Positions 1 through 7,099 of a stretch of DNA of 7,938 bases are shown in pieces. The stretch lies in contig JAUWLI010000124.1 of the NCBI GenBank assembly GCA_030613765.1, positions 1 through 7,938 of the forward strand, written 5' to 3'. The translations under genes and the position numbers were made by a program. Numbering within the stretch: position 1 is the stretch's first letter; every line of letters starts with the position of its first letter. The notes beneath the pieces are model-generated. The model had not been told where the DNA came from, did no database searches, and saw nothing but the letters and a program-made list of their open reading frames with translations. This DNA comes from Phycisphaerae bacterium (lineage in GTDB: Bacteria; Planctomycetota; Phycisphaerae; Sedimentisphaerales; SG8-4).

Positions 1-215
1 AAAACAAAGCCAAACAAACCCAAAACGAACCCAAACGAACCCAAAACGAACCCAAACTCAAAAAGGCCAAAATGAACGTAAATAAAGTATTAACAAAGGA
101 TTATGAAAATAAGTCAAATTGGGCAATTTGTGAAAACGAACCCAAAACAAACACAATCAAACCCAACTTGTCGCGGCGTAGCCTCTGGCGAAGACGGAAC
201 AAACCCAATTTCAAA
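1..215. repeat. A/C-rich degenerate intergenic repeat
   Basis: The + strand is strongly biased to A and C. At 19-60 a 10-11 nt unit of the form CCCAAA(A)CGAA is repeated: 19-29, 30-39, 40-50, and a degenerate copy at 51-60. A related copy is at 135-150 and looser ones at 151-168 and 200-212. Between them lie segments whose translation reads MNVNKVLTKDYENK and NKPNFKGKK. I recall such peptides as recurrent spurious ORFs in uncultured Phycisphaerae genomes; this is memory, not a search. The reading frame through it (72-650) overlaps topA in another frame, has no ribosome-binding site and no recognisable domain, so I treat the stretch as a dispersed non-coding repeat rather than a gene. Confidence 0.6.
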
Positions 216-317
216 GGCAAAAAATTGCTGCCAAAAGGCCACAACCGGCTATATACCAAATACTATCGAATATCGACTCGACGAAGGCGTGTCCCCATAA
301 TTTGTGTAAATAGCAGG

Positions 318-329
318 ATTTACGTAAAT
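318..329. promoter_or_regulatory. 12-bp perfect palindrome upstream of topA
   Basis: ATTTACGTAAAT is self-complementary over 12 bp. Its left half also pairs with GTAAAT at 306-311, so the half-site occurs three times in 24 bp (306-311 forward, 318-323 reverse, 324-329 forward). It lies 11 bp before a TTGACT hexamer, a plausible place for an operator of a dimeric regulator. No regulator is encoded nearby and the sequence is AT-rich, so function is only inferred. Confidence 0.3.
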
Positions 330-339
330 ATATTTTTAC

Positions 340-368
340 TTGACTTCTTTATAAGTTCTCGGTATTTG
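340..368 (+). promoter_or_regulatory. weak sigma70-like promoter candidate for topA
   Basis: TTGACT (340-345) is followed after 17 nt by TATTTG (363-368). The -35 matches the consensus in five of six positions, the -10 in only three. It would give a leader of about 130 nt before topA. The rest of 216-501 contains no gene I can support. Confidence 0.25.
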
Positions 369-501
369 TCCTTTTCTAAATTTTGTACTAAAAAACGCCG
401 ATTAGTAGGTCATAGTACTTGGCACTCGATACTCGTTCGGGATTCAAGCTGTGATTCTTGGTTTTTCGGCGGTCTTTGCGTGCTCTATGGTAAGAAGGTA
501 A

Positions 502-3027
502 ATGCCGAAAACGAACTCGAAAAAATCGCTGGTAATTGTCGAATCGCCCGCCAAGGCCAAGACAATCAACAAATACCTCGGCTCAGGCTTTATAGTAAAG
601 GCCTCCATGGGTCATATACGCGATCTGCCATCGAAAGATCTCAACGTTGATATAGAGAACGATTTCGCCCCGACCTACGAGATATCACCCGGCAAACAAC
701 GCACCGTAGCATCCTTAAAAGCCGCCGCCAGGGATTGCAGCGACCTCTATCTGGCCACCGACCTGGACCGTGAAGGCGAGGCGATTGCCTGGCACCTTGC
801 CGAAGTTCTCGGCGTCCCGCAGGAAAATACTTACCGCGTGATTTTCAACGCCGTAACAAAAACCGCCATAACACGCGCATTTGACCAGCCCGGCCGAATC
901 GATATGGATAAAGTAATGGCCCAGCAGGCCCGCCGGATCCTCGACCGCATTGTCGGCTATAAGATTTCACCCCTGCTGTGGAAAAAAGTCGCCCGCGGAC
1001 TTTCCGCTGGCCGCGTGCAATCCGTGGCCACAAAACTTGTAGTCGAGAGGGAGAGGCTAATCCGGGATTTCAAGCCGGAAGAATATTGGTTTATTCCCGC
1101 GGTTTTCAGTACTGATATCCAGCCTGACTATCATCAGGATTGGCTTGATTTTATCACGCCCGAAACCGAAGATGGCAAGCCCCCTACCGTTGCCGAGCAG
1201 AATAAATGGCTGGCCGAGCATAATGCCTTTAAGGCCGAGCTTAACAAAATAGGTGATAAAAAATTCGAGGCCTCTAATACGGACCAGGCGCACAAGGTTT
1301 TTGCTGCGCTAAAGGGTGCGGAATTTAAGCTCGCTGATATACAGACCAAGGAGTCCATATCCAAACCAACAGCTCCCTTTATCACTTCCACATTGCAACA
1401 GGCGGCCGCGAATCGCATGGGCTTTACGACGAAAAGGACCATGCGGGTCGCCCAGCAGCTCTACGAAGGTATCGATTTGGGCTCGATGGGTCATCTCGGC
1501 CTGATTACCTATATGAGAACGGACAGCACGCACCTTTCCCCGGAGGCCCTCAACGAGGCACGCAGTTATATCAACAGGCATATCGGCCCCGAGTACCTGC
1601 CGAAAAAGGCCAATATTTACACCTCGAAGAAAAATGCCCAGCAAGCGCACGAAGCCGTCCGCCCCACCGATGTTGATTTTACGCCGGTCGATATAAAGCC
1701 GTTCCTTTCCGAGGAGCAGTTCAAGCTCTACGACCTCATCTGGCGGCGCTTCGTGGCCAGCCAGATGAAGCCATCGAAATCGAATATAACGACTCTGGAA
1801 ATCGTGGCCGAGACCTCGATCGGCCCCTGTTACTATAAAGCAACCGGCCGGGTATTGGTGTTCGATGGCTTCACAAGAATCTGGCCGACTAATTCGAACG
1901 GACAGCAGCTTCCCCCGACGAAAGTCGGTCAGACCCTTGCGACCGTGGATATCAAGGCGGAGCAGCATTTCACCAAGCCGCCCGCCCGGTATACGGAAGG
2001 CTCGCTGGTCAAGGCGCTGGAAAAGGAAGGCATCGGCCGGCCGAGCACGTACGCCTCTATCATCAGCACTATCCAGGACCGAAAGTACGTCGAGAAGCAG
2101 GAGAAAAAGTTCTTCGCCACCGATATGGGCGAGGTCGTTACCGACAAGCTCAACGAGTACTTCCCGAATATAATGGATATCGCCTTCACCCGGCATATGG
2201 AGGCCGAGCTTGATAAGATTGAAGAGCAGAACCTCGACTGGCTTGGCATCTTAAAGGATTTTTACGGCCCGTTCAAAGAAAACCTCGACACCGCCACCGA
2301 GGAAATGAAACACGCAAAGGCCGAGGTCACCCCCAGCGAATATACATGCCCCAAGTGCGAACAGCCGCTCGTTTATAGATTTGGCAAAAACGGAATGTTC
2401 CTGAGCTGTTCAGCCTATCCAAACTGCCAATTTGCCTGCCCTTGTCCTAAAGACGCCACAATCATGAAAGAGGTCGATGCTCCGAAGGAAAACATATATT
2501 TGCGAATGCCGATTGAGCGCGTTCAAGCAGATGCGAAATACTGCGTAAAATTAGCCCAACAAGCATGGCGACAGCGGGAGCCTGAGGAAGCAGCTAATTT
2601 TTTGGGGGAAATCGTCATCAAGCAGAGCAAGGAGAGCGAGCTTAAATGTACAGTCTGCGGCAAGCCGATGGTGTATAAGAACGGACGATTCGGCCCGTTC
2701 CTCGGCTGTAGCGGATATCCCGATTGTAAGACCATCCTCAATATCGATAAAGATGGCAACGTCCTGCCGCCCAAACCACCGCCCGAGCCGACCGAAATCA
2801 AATGTCATAAATGCAAGGAAGGCCTCCTTGTTATCAGGCAGGGCAAAAAAGGACCTTTCATGGGCTGCGGCCGGTTCCCAAAGTGCAGGACCATTATCAG
2901 CATCAAGCAGTTGGACCACCTCAAGAAATTGCAGGCCGAAGGCCAATGGCCACCCAAAACACTCGAAGAAGCCGACCTGCTCATCGGCAGAAAAAAGGCC
3001 AAAAAAGCAAAAGCACTCAAAGAGTAG
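502..3027 (+). CDS. topA: DNA topoisomerase I (type IA)
   Basis: An 841-residue type IA topoisomerase, which relaxes negative supercoils by transient single-strand cleavage through a 5'-phosphotyrosine link. The TOPRIM domain opens the protein: VIVESPAKAK with E14, then the acidic triad D87, D89, E91 in TDLDREGE. The central topoisomerase domain has RGLSAGRVQS (165-174) and the catalytic tyrosine Y337 in GLITYMRTDS. A second conserved segment is EGIGRPSTYA (509-518). Three C-terminal zinc ribbons follow: C616/C619/C636/C642, C716/C719/C736/C742 and C768/C771/C789/C795. The tail is lysine-rich (KKAKKAKALK). Fingers 1 and 2 are separated by about 70 residues of unrecognised sequence. The ATG at 502 is supported by AAGAAGG at 492-498, although the spacing is only 3 nt, and by the usual MxxxxKKSLVIVESPAKAKT beginning. 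Codons are GC-rich, unlike the next two genes. It appears monocistronic and complete. Confidence 0.97.
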   Translation: MPKTNSKKSLVIVESPAKAKTINKYLGSGFIVKASMGHIRDLPSKDLNVDIENDFAPTYEISPGKQRTVASLKAAARDCSDLYLATDLDREGEAIAWHLAEVLGVPQENTYRVIFNAVTKTAITRAFDQPGRIDMDKVMAQQARRILDRIVGYKISPLLWKKVARGLSAGRVQSVATKLVVERERLIRDFKPEEYWFIPAVFSTDIQPDYHQDWLDFITPETEDGKPPTVAEQNKWLAEHNAFKAELNKIGDKKFEASNTDQAHKVFAALKGAEFKLADIQTKESISKPTAPFITSTLQQAAANRMGFTTKRTMRVAQQLYEGIDLGSMGHLGLITYMRTDSTHLSPEALNEARSYINRHIGPEYLPKKANIYTSKKNAQQAHEAVRPTDVDFTPVDIKPFLSEEQFKLYDLIWRRFVASQMKPSKSNITTLEIVAETSIGPCYYKATGRVLVFDGFTRIWPTNSNGQQLPPTKVGQTLATVDIKAEQHFTKPPARYTEGSLVKALEKEGIGRPSTYASIISTIQDRKYVEKQEKKFFATDMGEVVTDKLNEYFPNIMDIAFTRHMEAELDKIEEQNLDWLGILKDFYGPFKENLDTATEEMKHAKAEVTPSEYTCPKCEQPLVYRFGKNGMFLSCSAYPNCQFACPCPKDATIMKEVDAPKENIYLRMPIERVQADAKYCVKLAQQAWRQREPEEAANFLGEIVIKQSKESELKCTVCGKPMVYKNGRFGPFLGCSGYPDCKTILNIDKDGNVLPPKPPPEPTEIKCHKCKEGLLVIRQGKKGPFMGCGRFPKCRTIISIKQLDHLKKLQAEGQWPPKTLEEADLLIGRKKAKKAKALKE

Positions 3028-3035
3028 TTAATTGG

Positions 3036-3065
3036 TTGACAGACTATTCATTAATCCTTTATTCT
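3036..3065 (+). promoter_or_regulatory. promoter candidate for the restriction-modification operon
   Basis: A perfect TTGACA (3036-3041) is followed by an 18-nt spacer and TATTCT (3060-3065; four of six consensus positions). It lies in the short gap after the topA stop, and start of transcription near 3072 would leave a leader of 25-40 nt before the methyltransferase. This fits independent expression of the operon. I see no clear intrinsic terminator between topA and this promoter, so read-through from topA is also possible. Confidence 0.45.
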
Positions 3066-3110
3066 CTTGTGCAATCTTTTTTTGATGATTGAGTTTTGAG
3101 TCGCGCCAAG

Positions 3111-5990
3111 ATGAATAATATAGCCCTCCAATCTCTAAACTTTCTTAAGCCTGATGGAAAGCTTGCCACAGGATTAATCCCTGTTCACGATCGAAGAAAT
3201 ATCAAGACTACTCTGAGTATCGATGAGAGAGCTGCCGTTATTAATGCTGAGTTGTTCAACCGAATCGATTTTGTGTACTTTCGTCGGTTCTCAGACGGAC
3301 GTTCATCGCAAGTGGCAGCATATGTCGTCGACAACTCCGATGAGCAGCTCGATGGACGCATACTGGCAGAACTTCACTTGCAAGTCTGGCTCCAAGGAAA
3401 AGCGCCGCTCCTTTATGTGGCGTGGCCAAGTCGAGTAGATGTGTTGACATGTGCACGAGAGCCGGATTTTTGGAACGAACAAGACAAGTCGTGTCAATAT
3501 AATCCCGCCGAGAAACTAAATATCCTGAAAACTGCCGGAGAGATTAGCAGCGAAATACAGAGGTTTTCAGCGTGGCGTCTTGCCGATGGAACATTCTGGG
3601 AGGATCCTTATAATGCCAAATTGGCAAAACACGATAAGGCCGCACATCAATCTCTGATTCAGGCCGTTGTTGAAGCAGACAGGGAGCTTCAAGGTGAAAA
3701 GAATCCAACTCTCCGTCGATTGCTTCTGTTGATGGTGCTCGTTAAGTATCTTGAGGATCGAGGAGTTTTCCCTAATGACGGTTGGTTTGGCCGATTTCAC
3801 AAGGGAGCAAGGAGATTTTTTGACGTTCTGAAGGGAGGTGAACCTGATGAGGTTTATCAGTTGTTGGATTTTCTTGAGCGTAAATTCAACGGCGATGTAT
3901 TTGTTCTCCCAGGTATCGGTCATAAAAAACTCACAAAGGAAAACCTAAAGACATTTGCTGGATTGGTTCAAGCAAGAACTCTGGAGCGCCAGCGATACCT
4001 CTGGGACCAATTCTCTTTCAGGCATCTGCCTGTTGAGATAATTAGCCATCTTTACCAACGATTTGTCAAAGGTGGCCATGGTACTGTCTACACACCTCCT
4101 TTTCTAGCGGCTTTATTGCTGGATCATGCTGTGCCATATAACAACCTTACAGGCGATGAACGAATTTTGGACCCGGCTTGCGGATCGGGAGTCTTTCTTG
4201 TCGGGGCTTTCCGCAGACTGGTAAATGTCTGGCGCAGCCGAAATCGATGGAAAAGGCCGAATGTCAAAGATCTCAAAAAGATTCTACGCCAGAGCATTTA
4301 TGGAATCGATCTGGATAGGAACGCCATTGATCTGGCGGCGTTTAGCTTATCCTTAGCCGTTTGCGATGCCTTGAAGCCGGAGATCATTTGGAAGGAATTG
4401 GAACTCGACCAGCTTCGTGAATCGAACCTGTTCGAAGCAGACTTTTTCCGCGTGCTGCTTGACGCTAGGCTAGGGAGACCGACCATACTAAAGAAACCCT
4501 TCGAAATAATCATTGGTAATCCGCCATTCGAATCGGAAGTAACCGAAGCGGGATATAAAGTTGATCAAGCTGCCAAACTCAAGCATAATAGTCGCGGATC
4601 GCTGCCGGACAAACAGGTGGCGTATCTTTTCCTTGAGCAGGTATTGACAGTTCTATGCCCCAAACATGGCCGATTATGCCTGATTCAACCGGCGGGCTTG
4701 CTTTACAACCGAAATGTTAATAATTTCCGTACTAATCTCTTTCAGCAGTGCGAAATCGATAAAATTCTCGATTTTACTTCGATTCGCAAACTATATGAAG
4801 CAGACCCAAAAACAATCGCAGTGTCTGCTCGGGCATGCAAACCTTTAGATGACCATTGGATTTCTCATTGGACATTTAGACGAACAGTAAGCGTCAAAGA
4901 GAGAATTTGCTTCGAGTTGGACCATTACGACCGCCATCGTGTCTCGCAGGAGCAGGCTGAAGCTGACCAATTCGTATGGCGTGCAAACCTTCTTGGAGGG
5001 GGGCGCCTGGTCGGCATGTCAAAACGTCTGCGGAGCATGCGTACCATGGTAGAATATCTTCAAAAGAAAAAGGAAGAAAAGAGTTGGGATTATGGTGAAG
5101 GTTTCATTGCCGCAGAAACTGGAAGGAGAGAACCGGCTCCTTTCTTAACGGGCAAACCATTCTTACCGACTGACGCCTTCACAATTTCAGGCATTGATGA
5201 AACCCGAATTGGAACAGTTACGGAAACAAAATTCCGGTCTGCATATACAGAGGAACGATATAGTGCACCTTTGATTTTGATAAAGGAAAATGATTCTCTT
5301 CCCGTCGCTTTTTGGAACAAAGGTCCCCTCGCATATCGCCATAAGATTGTCGGAATCCACGCTTCCGAGACACAAGCTGCTGAACTTGGTGTTCTTTATA
5401 AAACGCTCTGCTACAAACACGAGATCTACCGGTTCTGCTGTATTCTGAATGGTTCGCAATCACTTGTTGCCAAAGCAACCGCGATTCTTAAGCGTGATAT
5501 CGATTTACTGCCTTACCCTGAGGATCAGGATGATTTAGCCTTTTCGTTTTGGGAAGAAACCCTGTGCGAAGATGTTCTCAAACATATAACTGAATATGTT
5601 CGCCTCGGTCAAAACTCACGGTTGCTACAGGCACATGCAGGTATTGAAGACATTAGGGAATATTGCAGTACGTTCGTTCGAATGCTTGGCAGTGTTTACG
5701 ACAACTTGCGGGCAACTGACCCTGTTTTCCTCAATGGATTGATATGTCAACCATTTTACTTCGGTGACCCTCCGAGTTTGTCTTGGCTAAATCGTGACTC
5801 TGAAGATGAGTTGCGTAAGCTCGTTTATTACGAAAATCATGAGCTTCTTCGAACAGTTAGGATTTTCCGCTTATACATGGAAAATGTTATTCTGATTGTC
5901 AAGCCGGATAGACTTCGTTACTGGATTCGTTCTACGGCGATTAAAGACGCCGATGAAACGCTTATAGATTTAAGAAATCAGGGATACTAA
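3111..5990 (+). CDS. N6-adenine DNA methyltransferase of a restriction-modification system (Eco57I-like)
   Basis: A class I SAM-dependent DNA methyltransferase expected to methylate the N6 of adenine in a specific target, protecting host DNA. Numbering is from the upstream TTG at 3096 (964 aa). Visible motifs: motif X-like GTVYTPPFLAALLLD (329-343), SAM-binding motif I ILDPACGSGVFL (357-368), acidic motif II YGIDLDRNAIDLA (402-414) and catalytic motif IV IIGNPPF (472-478). A strand like GRLCLIQPAGLL (525-536) follows. Residues of about 640-810, ending in ILKRDIDLLPYP, look like a target-recognition region. The N-terminal 330 residues carry FRRFSDGR and LLYVAWPSRVDVLTC but no D..ExK nuclease triad that I can see, so a fused type IIG endonuclease is not supported; the next gene may supply it. 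I prefer ATG 3111 (959 aa); TTG 3096 is possible, and neither has a strong ribosome-binding site. Codon use is more A/T-rich than in topA. Specificity cannot be read from the sequence. Confidence 0.88.
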   Translation: MNNIALQSLNFLKPDGKLATGLIPVHDRRNIKTTLSIDERAAVINAELFNRIDFVYFRRFSDGRSSQVAAYVVDNSDEQLDGRILAELHLQVWLQGKAPLLYVAWPSRVDVLTCAREPDFWNEQDKSCQYNPAEKLNILKTAGEISSEIQRFSAWRLADGTFWEDPYNAKLAKHDKAAHQSLIQAVVEADRELQGEKNPTLRRLLLLMVLVKYLEDRGVFPNDGWFGRFHKGARRFFDVLKGGEPDEVYQLLDFLERKFNGDVFVLPGIGHKKLTKENLKTFAGLVQARTLERQRYLWDQFSFRHLPVEIISHLYQRFVKGGHGTVYTPPFLAALLLDHAVPYNNLTGDERILDPACGSGVFLVGAFRRLVNVWRSRNRWKRPNVKDLKKILRQSIYGIDLDRNAIDLAAFSLSLAVCDALKPEIIWKELELDQLRESNLFEADFFRVLLDARLGRPTILKKPFEIIIGNPPFESEVTEAGYKVDQAAKLKHNSRGSLPDKQVAYLFLEQVLTVLCPKHGRLCLIQPAGLLYNRNVNNFRTNLFQQCEIDKILDFTSIRKLYEADPKTIAVSARACKPLDDHWISHWTFRRTVSVKERICFELDHYDRHRVSQEQAEADQFVWRANLLGGGRLVGMSKRLRSMRTMVEYLQKKKEEKSWDYGEGFIAAETGRREPAPFLTGKPFLPTDAFTISGIDETRIGTVTETKFRSAYTEERYSAPLILIKENDSLPVAFWNKGPLAYRHKIVGIHASETQAAELGVLYKTLCYKHEIYRFCCILNGSQSLVAKATAILKRDIDLLPYPEDQDDLAFSFWEETLCEDVLKHITEYVRLGQNSRLLQAHAGIEDIREYCSTFVRMLGSVYDNLRATDPVFLNGLICQPFYFGDPPSLSWLNRDSEDELRKLVYYENHELLRTVRIFRLYMENVILIVKPDRLRYWIRSTAIKDADETLIDLRNQGY

Positions 5991-5992
5991 GA

Positions 5993-6697
5993 ATGCGGAG
6001 GAAACAGAGCAAGACAAGTTCTATTGGACAAATCACTTGCGGAATAACCTTAAAAACTCTCGCTCTGAAAACGATCGCTTTTGTGCGTGAGCAGTTGCCG
6101 ACTTGGCGAGATGACCCAAATAGACAGAATGAGCAATCCGAAAACAAATTGAACCTTCAATTATGCAAGTTCCTCGATTCCAGAACTCGTAAAGTTTTTC
6201 CTATGGTTTGCTTTTATCGTGAAGAGTACCAAACTGGTCGTCGAAGTGTCGATCTATCGGCATCTCTTGCAGAAAGCAAGGTTATTGAAGCAAAAACATA
6301 TTCAATCTACGATACTATTCTTGTTCTGGAAGGTAAGAGAATCCCTGCTCCTTCACCAGACCGAGAAAAAGAGTATGTTATTGGAGCTACTTCGGGAAAG
6401 ATAAGCGGAGGGATTCAGAGATTCAAGATGGGGCTACACGGAGCAGAGCAGGACCTTGCGGCAATGGTCGGGTATGTACAGGCTCACACACCTCGTTACT
6501 GGCAAAAGAAGATCAACGAATGGATTGTCCAGCATTCAAGCGATTCAATGGAAGACGGTTGCGTATGGAACGATGATGAAACTCTTAAGCCCCTTACAGC
6601 AGATATCAAAAGGGGTATTGTTAGTTACTGCTCATTGCATAATCGAATATCTGGAAATAAGATAGAAATCCATCATCTTTGGATTGTAATGAATTAG
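5993..6697 (+). CDS. putative PD-(D/E)XK restriction endonuclease partner
   Basis: A 234-residue soluble protein without signal peptide or membrane segment. It begins 2 nt after the methyltransferase stop, with AGGGA at 5980-5984 eight nt before the ATG, so the two genes are co-transcribed and probably translationally coupled. A restriction-type core can be proposed: a helix with E50 (SENKLNLQLCKFL), then D87 in RRSVDLSAS, and E113-G114-K115 in ILVLEGKRIP. This gives the order E..D..ExK typical of the PD-(D/E)XK fold. Conserved-looking stretches follow: PDREKEYVIG (122-131), GGIQRFKMGLHG (139-150) and MVGYVQ (158-163). I recall small proteins with this EGKR..REKEYV..GGIxRFK layout beside adenine methyltransferases, but cannot name a family. 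IEAK at 98-101 is an alternative ExK but sits close to D87. Nuclease activity is inferred from motif and context; it could instead be a specificity or accessory subunit. Confidence 0.6.
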   Translation: MRRKQSKTSSIGQITCGITLKTLALKTIAFVREQLPTWRDDPNRQNEQSENKLNLQLCKFLDSRTRKVFPMVCFYREEYQTGRRSVDLSASLAESKVIEAKTYSIYDTILVLEGKRIPAPSPDREKEYVIGATSGKISGGIQRFKMGLHGAEQDLAAMVGYVQAHTPRYWQKKINEWIVQHSSDSMEDGCVWNDDETLKPLTADIKRGIVSYCSLHNRISGNKIEIHHLWIVMN

Positions 6698-6711
6698 GGG
6701 AGTGTTATTAA

Positions 6712-6732
6712 TCGAATATCCTTTTTATTCGA
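6712..6732. other. stem-loop just downstream of the restriction-modification operon
   Basis: TCGAATA (6712-6718) pairs perfectly with TATTCGA (6726-6732) around a 7-nt T-rich loop. It starts 14 nt after the nuclease-candidate stop codon. The stem is AT-rich and weak and is not followed by a T-tract, so it is not a convincing terminator alone; it may protect the 3' end of the operon mRNA. Confidence 0.4.
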
Positions 6733-6737
6733 ATTTT

Positions 6738-6770
6738 CTGAATCCCTGCATACGACATACAGGGATTCGG
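6738..6770. other. second stem-loop after the operon
   Basis: GAATCCCTG (6740-6748) and CAGGGATTC (6760-6768) form a perfect 9-bp stem with an 11-nt loop. One G-U pair and one C-G pair extend it outward to 6738 and 6770. No run of T follows directly on either strand, so it is not a canonical intrinsic terminator. Confidence 0.5.
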
Positions 6771-6774
6771 GCGG

Positions 6775-6808
6775 CCTCAGTGAGATAACGTTTCACTATC
6801 TCACGAGG
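6775..6808. terminator. strong third stem-loop, possible operon terminator
   Basis: CCTC (6775-6778) plus GTGAGATA (6780-6787) pair with TATCTCAC (6797-6804) plus GAGG (6805-6808). This makes 12 bp with one bulged A at 6779 and a 9-nt loop. It is the strongest hairpin of the three after the operon. A T-rich run occurs only at about 6831-6842, some 22 nt later, so intrinsic termination here is possible but atypical; a factor-dependent stop or an mRNA-stabilising structure is equally likely. Confidence 0.4.
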
Positions 6809-6844
6809 TAAACCAAAAAAAAGTTAATATTTTCTTTTTTTTGT

Positions 6845-6874
6845 TTGCATTGTTTGATATTCTGTTAATATACT
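6845..6874 (+). promoter_or_regulatory. promoter candidate in front of the hairpin array
   Basis: TTGCAT (6845-6850), an 18-nt spacer and TATACT (6869-6874; five of six consensus positions) lie in an AT-rich stretch. Transcription would start near 6881, which is the first base of the first hairpin of the array. The -35 is weak (three of six), so the fit could be chance in AT-rich DNA. Confidence 0.3.
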
Positions 6875-6880
6875 TGTATG

Positions 6881-7057
6881 TTTGCCAGTGGGCAAACGTA
6901 AATCGCCAGCAGGCGCCGGATATAGCCCAGGAGGGCACGAAAGCGGAGAACCGCACGAAAAGGGGCAAGACGCCCACGGAAAGGGAACAGCAGTTCCACG
7001 AAAGCCCAGAAGGGCAAGAGTCAGCACCAGCATGCGAAGGATATAACCCAAGTGGGC
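6881..7057 (+). repeat. array of about nine small phased hairpins (unrecognised element)
   Basis: Consecutive short inverted repeats, written stem-loop-stem: TTTGCC-AGTG-GGCAAA (6881-6896), CGCC-AGCA-GGCG (6904-6915), GCCC-AGGA-GGGC (6925-6936), GCGG-AGAA-CCGC (6943-6954), GGGC-AAGAC-GCCC (6963-6975), GGAAC-AGCA-GTTCC (6984-6997), GCCC-AGAA-GGGC (7004-7015), GCA-CCAGCA-TGC (7024-7035) and CCC-AAGT-GGG (7047-7056). Stem sequences differ but remain complementary. Loops are mostly AGNA, and the sequence after the stem is ACGAAA or close to it in units 3-6. Loop centres are 18-21.5 nt apart, mostly near 21. GGATATA precedes units 3 and 9, so 6918-6940 and 7039-7061 match at 20 of 23 positions. 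Reading frames exist on both strands but code for nothing recognisable. The direction of the A-rich linkers favours action as a + strand RNA or ssDNA. I do not recognise a named family. Confidence 0.65.
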
Positions 7058-7066
7058 ACGAGATAA

Positions 7067-7099
7067 ATAAGGGAAAAGGGATAAGTGATAAGGGAAAAG
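7067..7099. repeat. 21-bp-period purine-rich direct repeat
   Basis: ATAAGGGAAAAG occurs at 7067-7078 and again at 7088-7099, exactly 21 bp apart, separated by GGATAAGTG. The spacing continues the period of the hairpin array immediately to the left, although these units do not form hairpins. It may be a degenerated continuation of the array or an unrelated low-complexity repeat. Confidence 0.6.

Noticed and set aside
72..650. 192-codon frame at the left end
   Set aside because: It consists of repeat-derived peptide, has no ribosome-binding site, and overlaps the well-supported topA start in another frame.
1309..2196. 295-codon frame on the minus strand within topA
   Set aside because: It is a shadow of GC-rich topA codons with no recognisable domain.
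3111..5990. Single-chain type IIG enzyme or BREX PglX
   Set aside because: No nuclease triad is visible at the N-terminus and no BREX genes (brxA/B/C, pglZ) flank it. A two-gene restriction-modification system fits better, although the flanks beyond the window are unseen.
6881..7057. CRISPR array
   Set aside because: Units are only 18-23 nt, there is no constant repeat alternating with unique spacers, and no cas gene is nearby.
6881..7057. Integron attC sites or a tRNA-like gene
   Set aside because: There are no paired R and L boxes, no integrase and no cloverleaf; the stems are only 3-6 bp.
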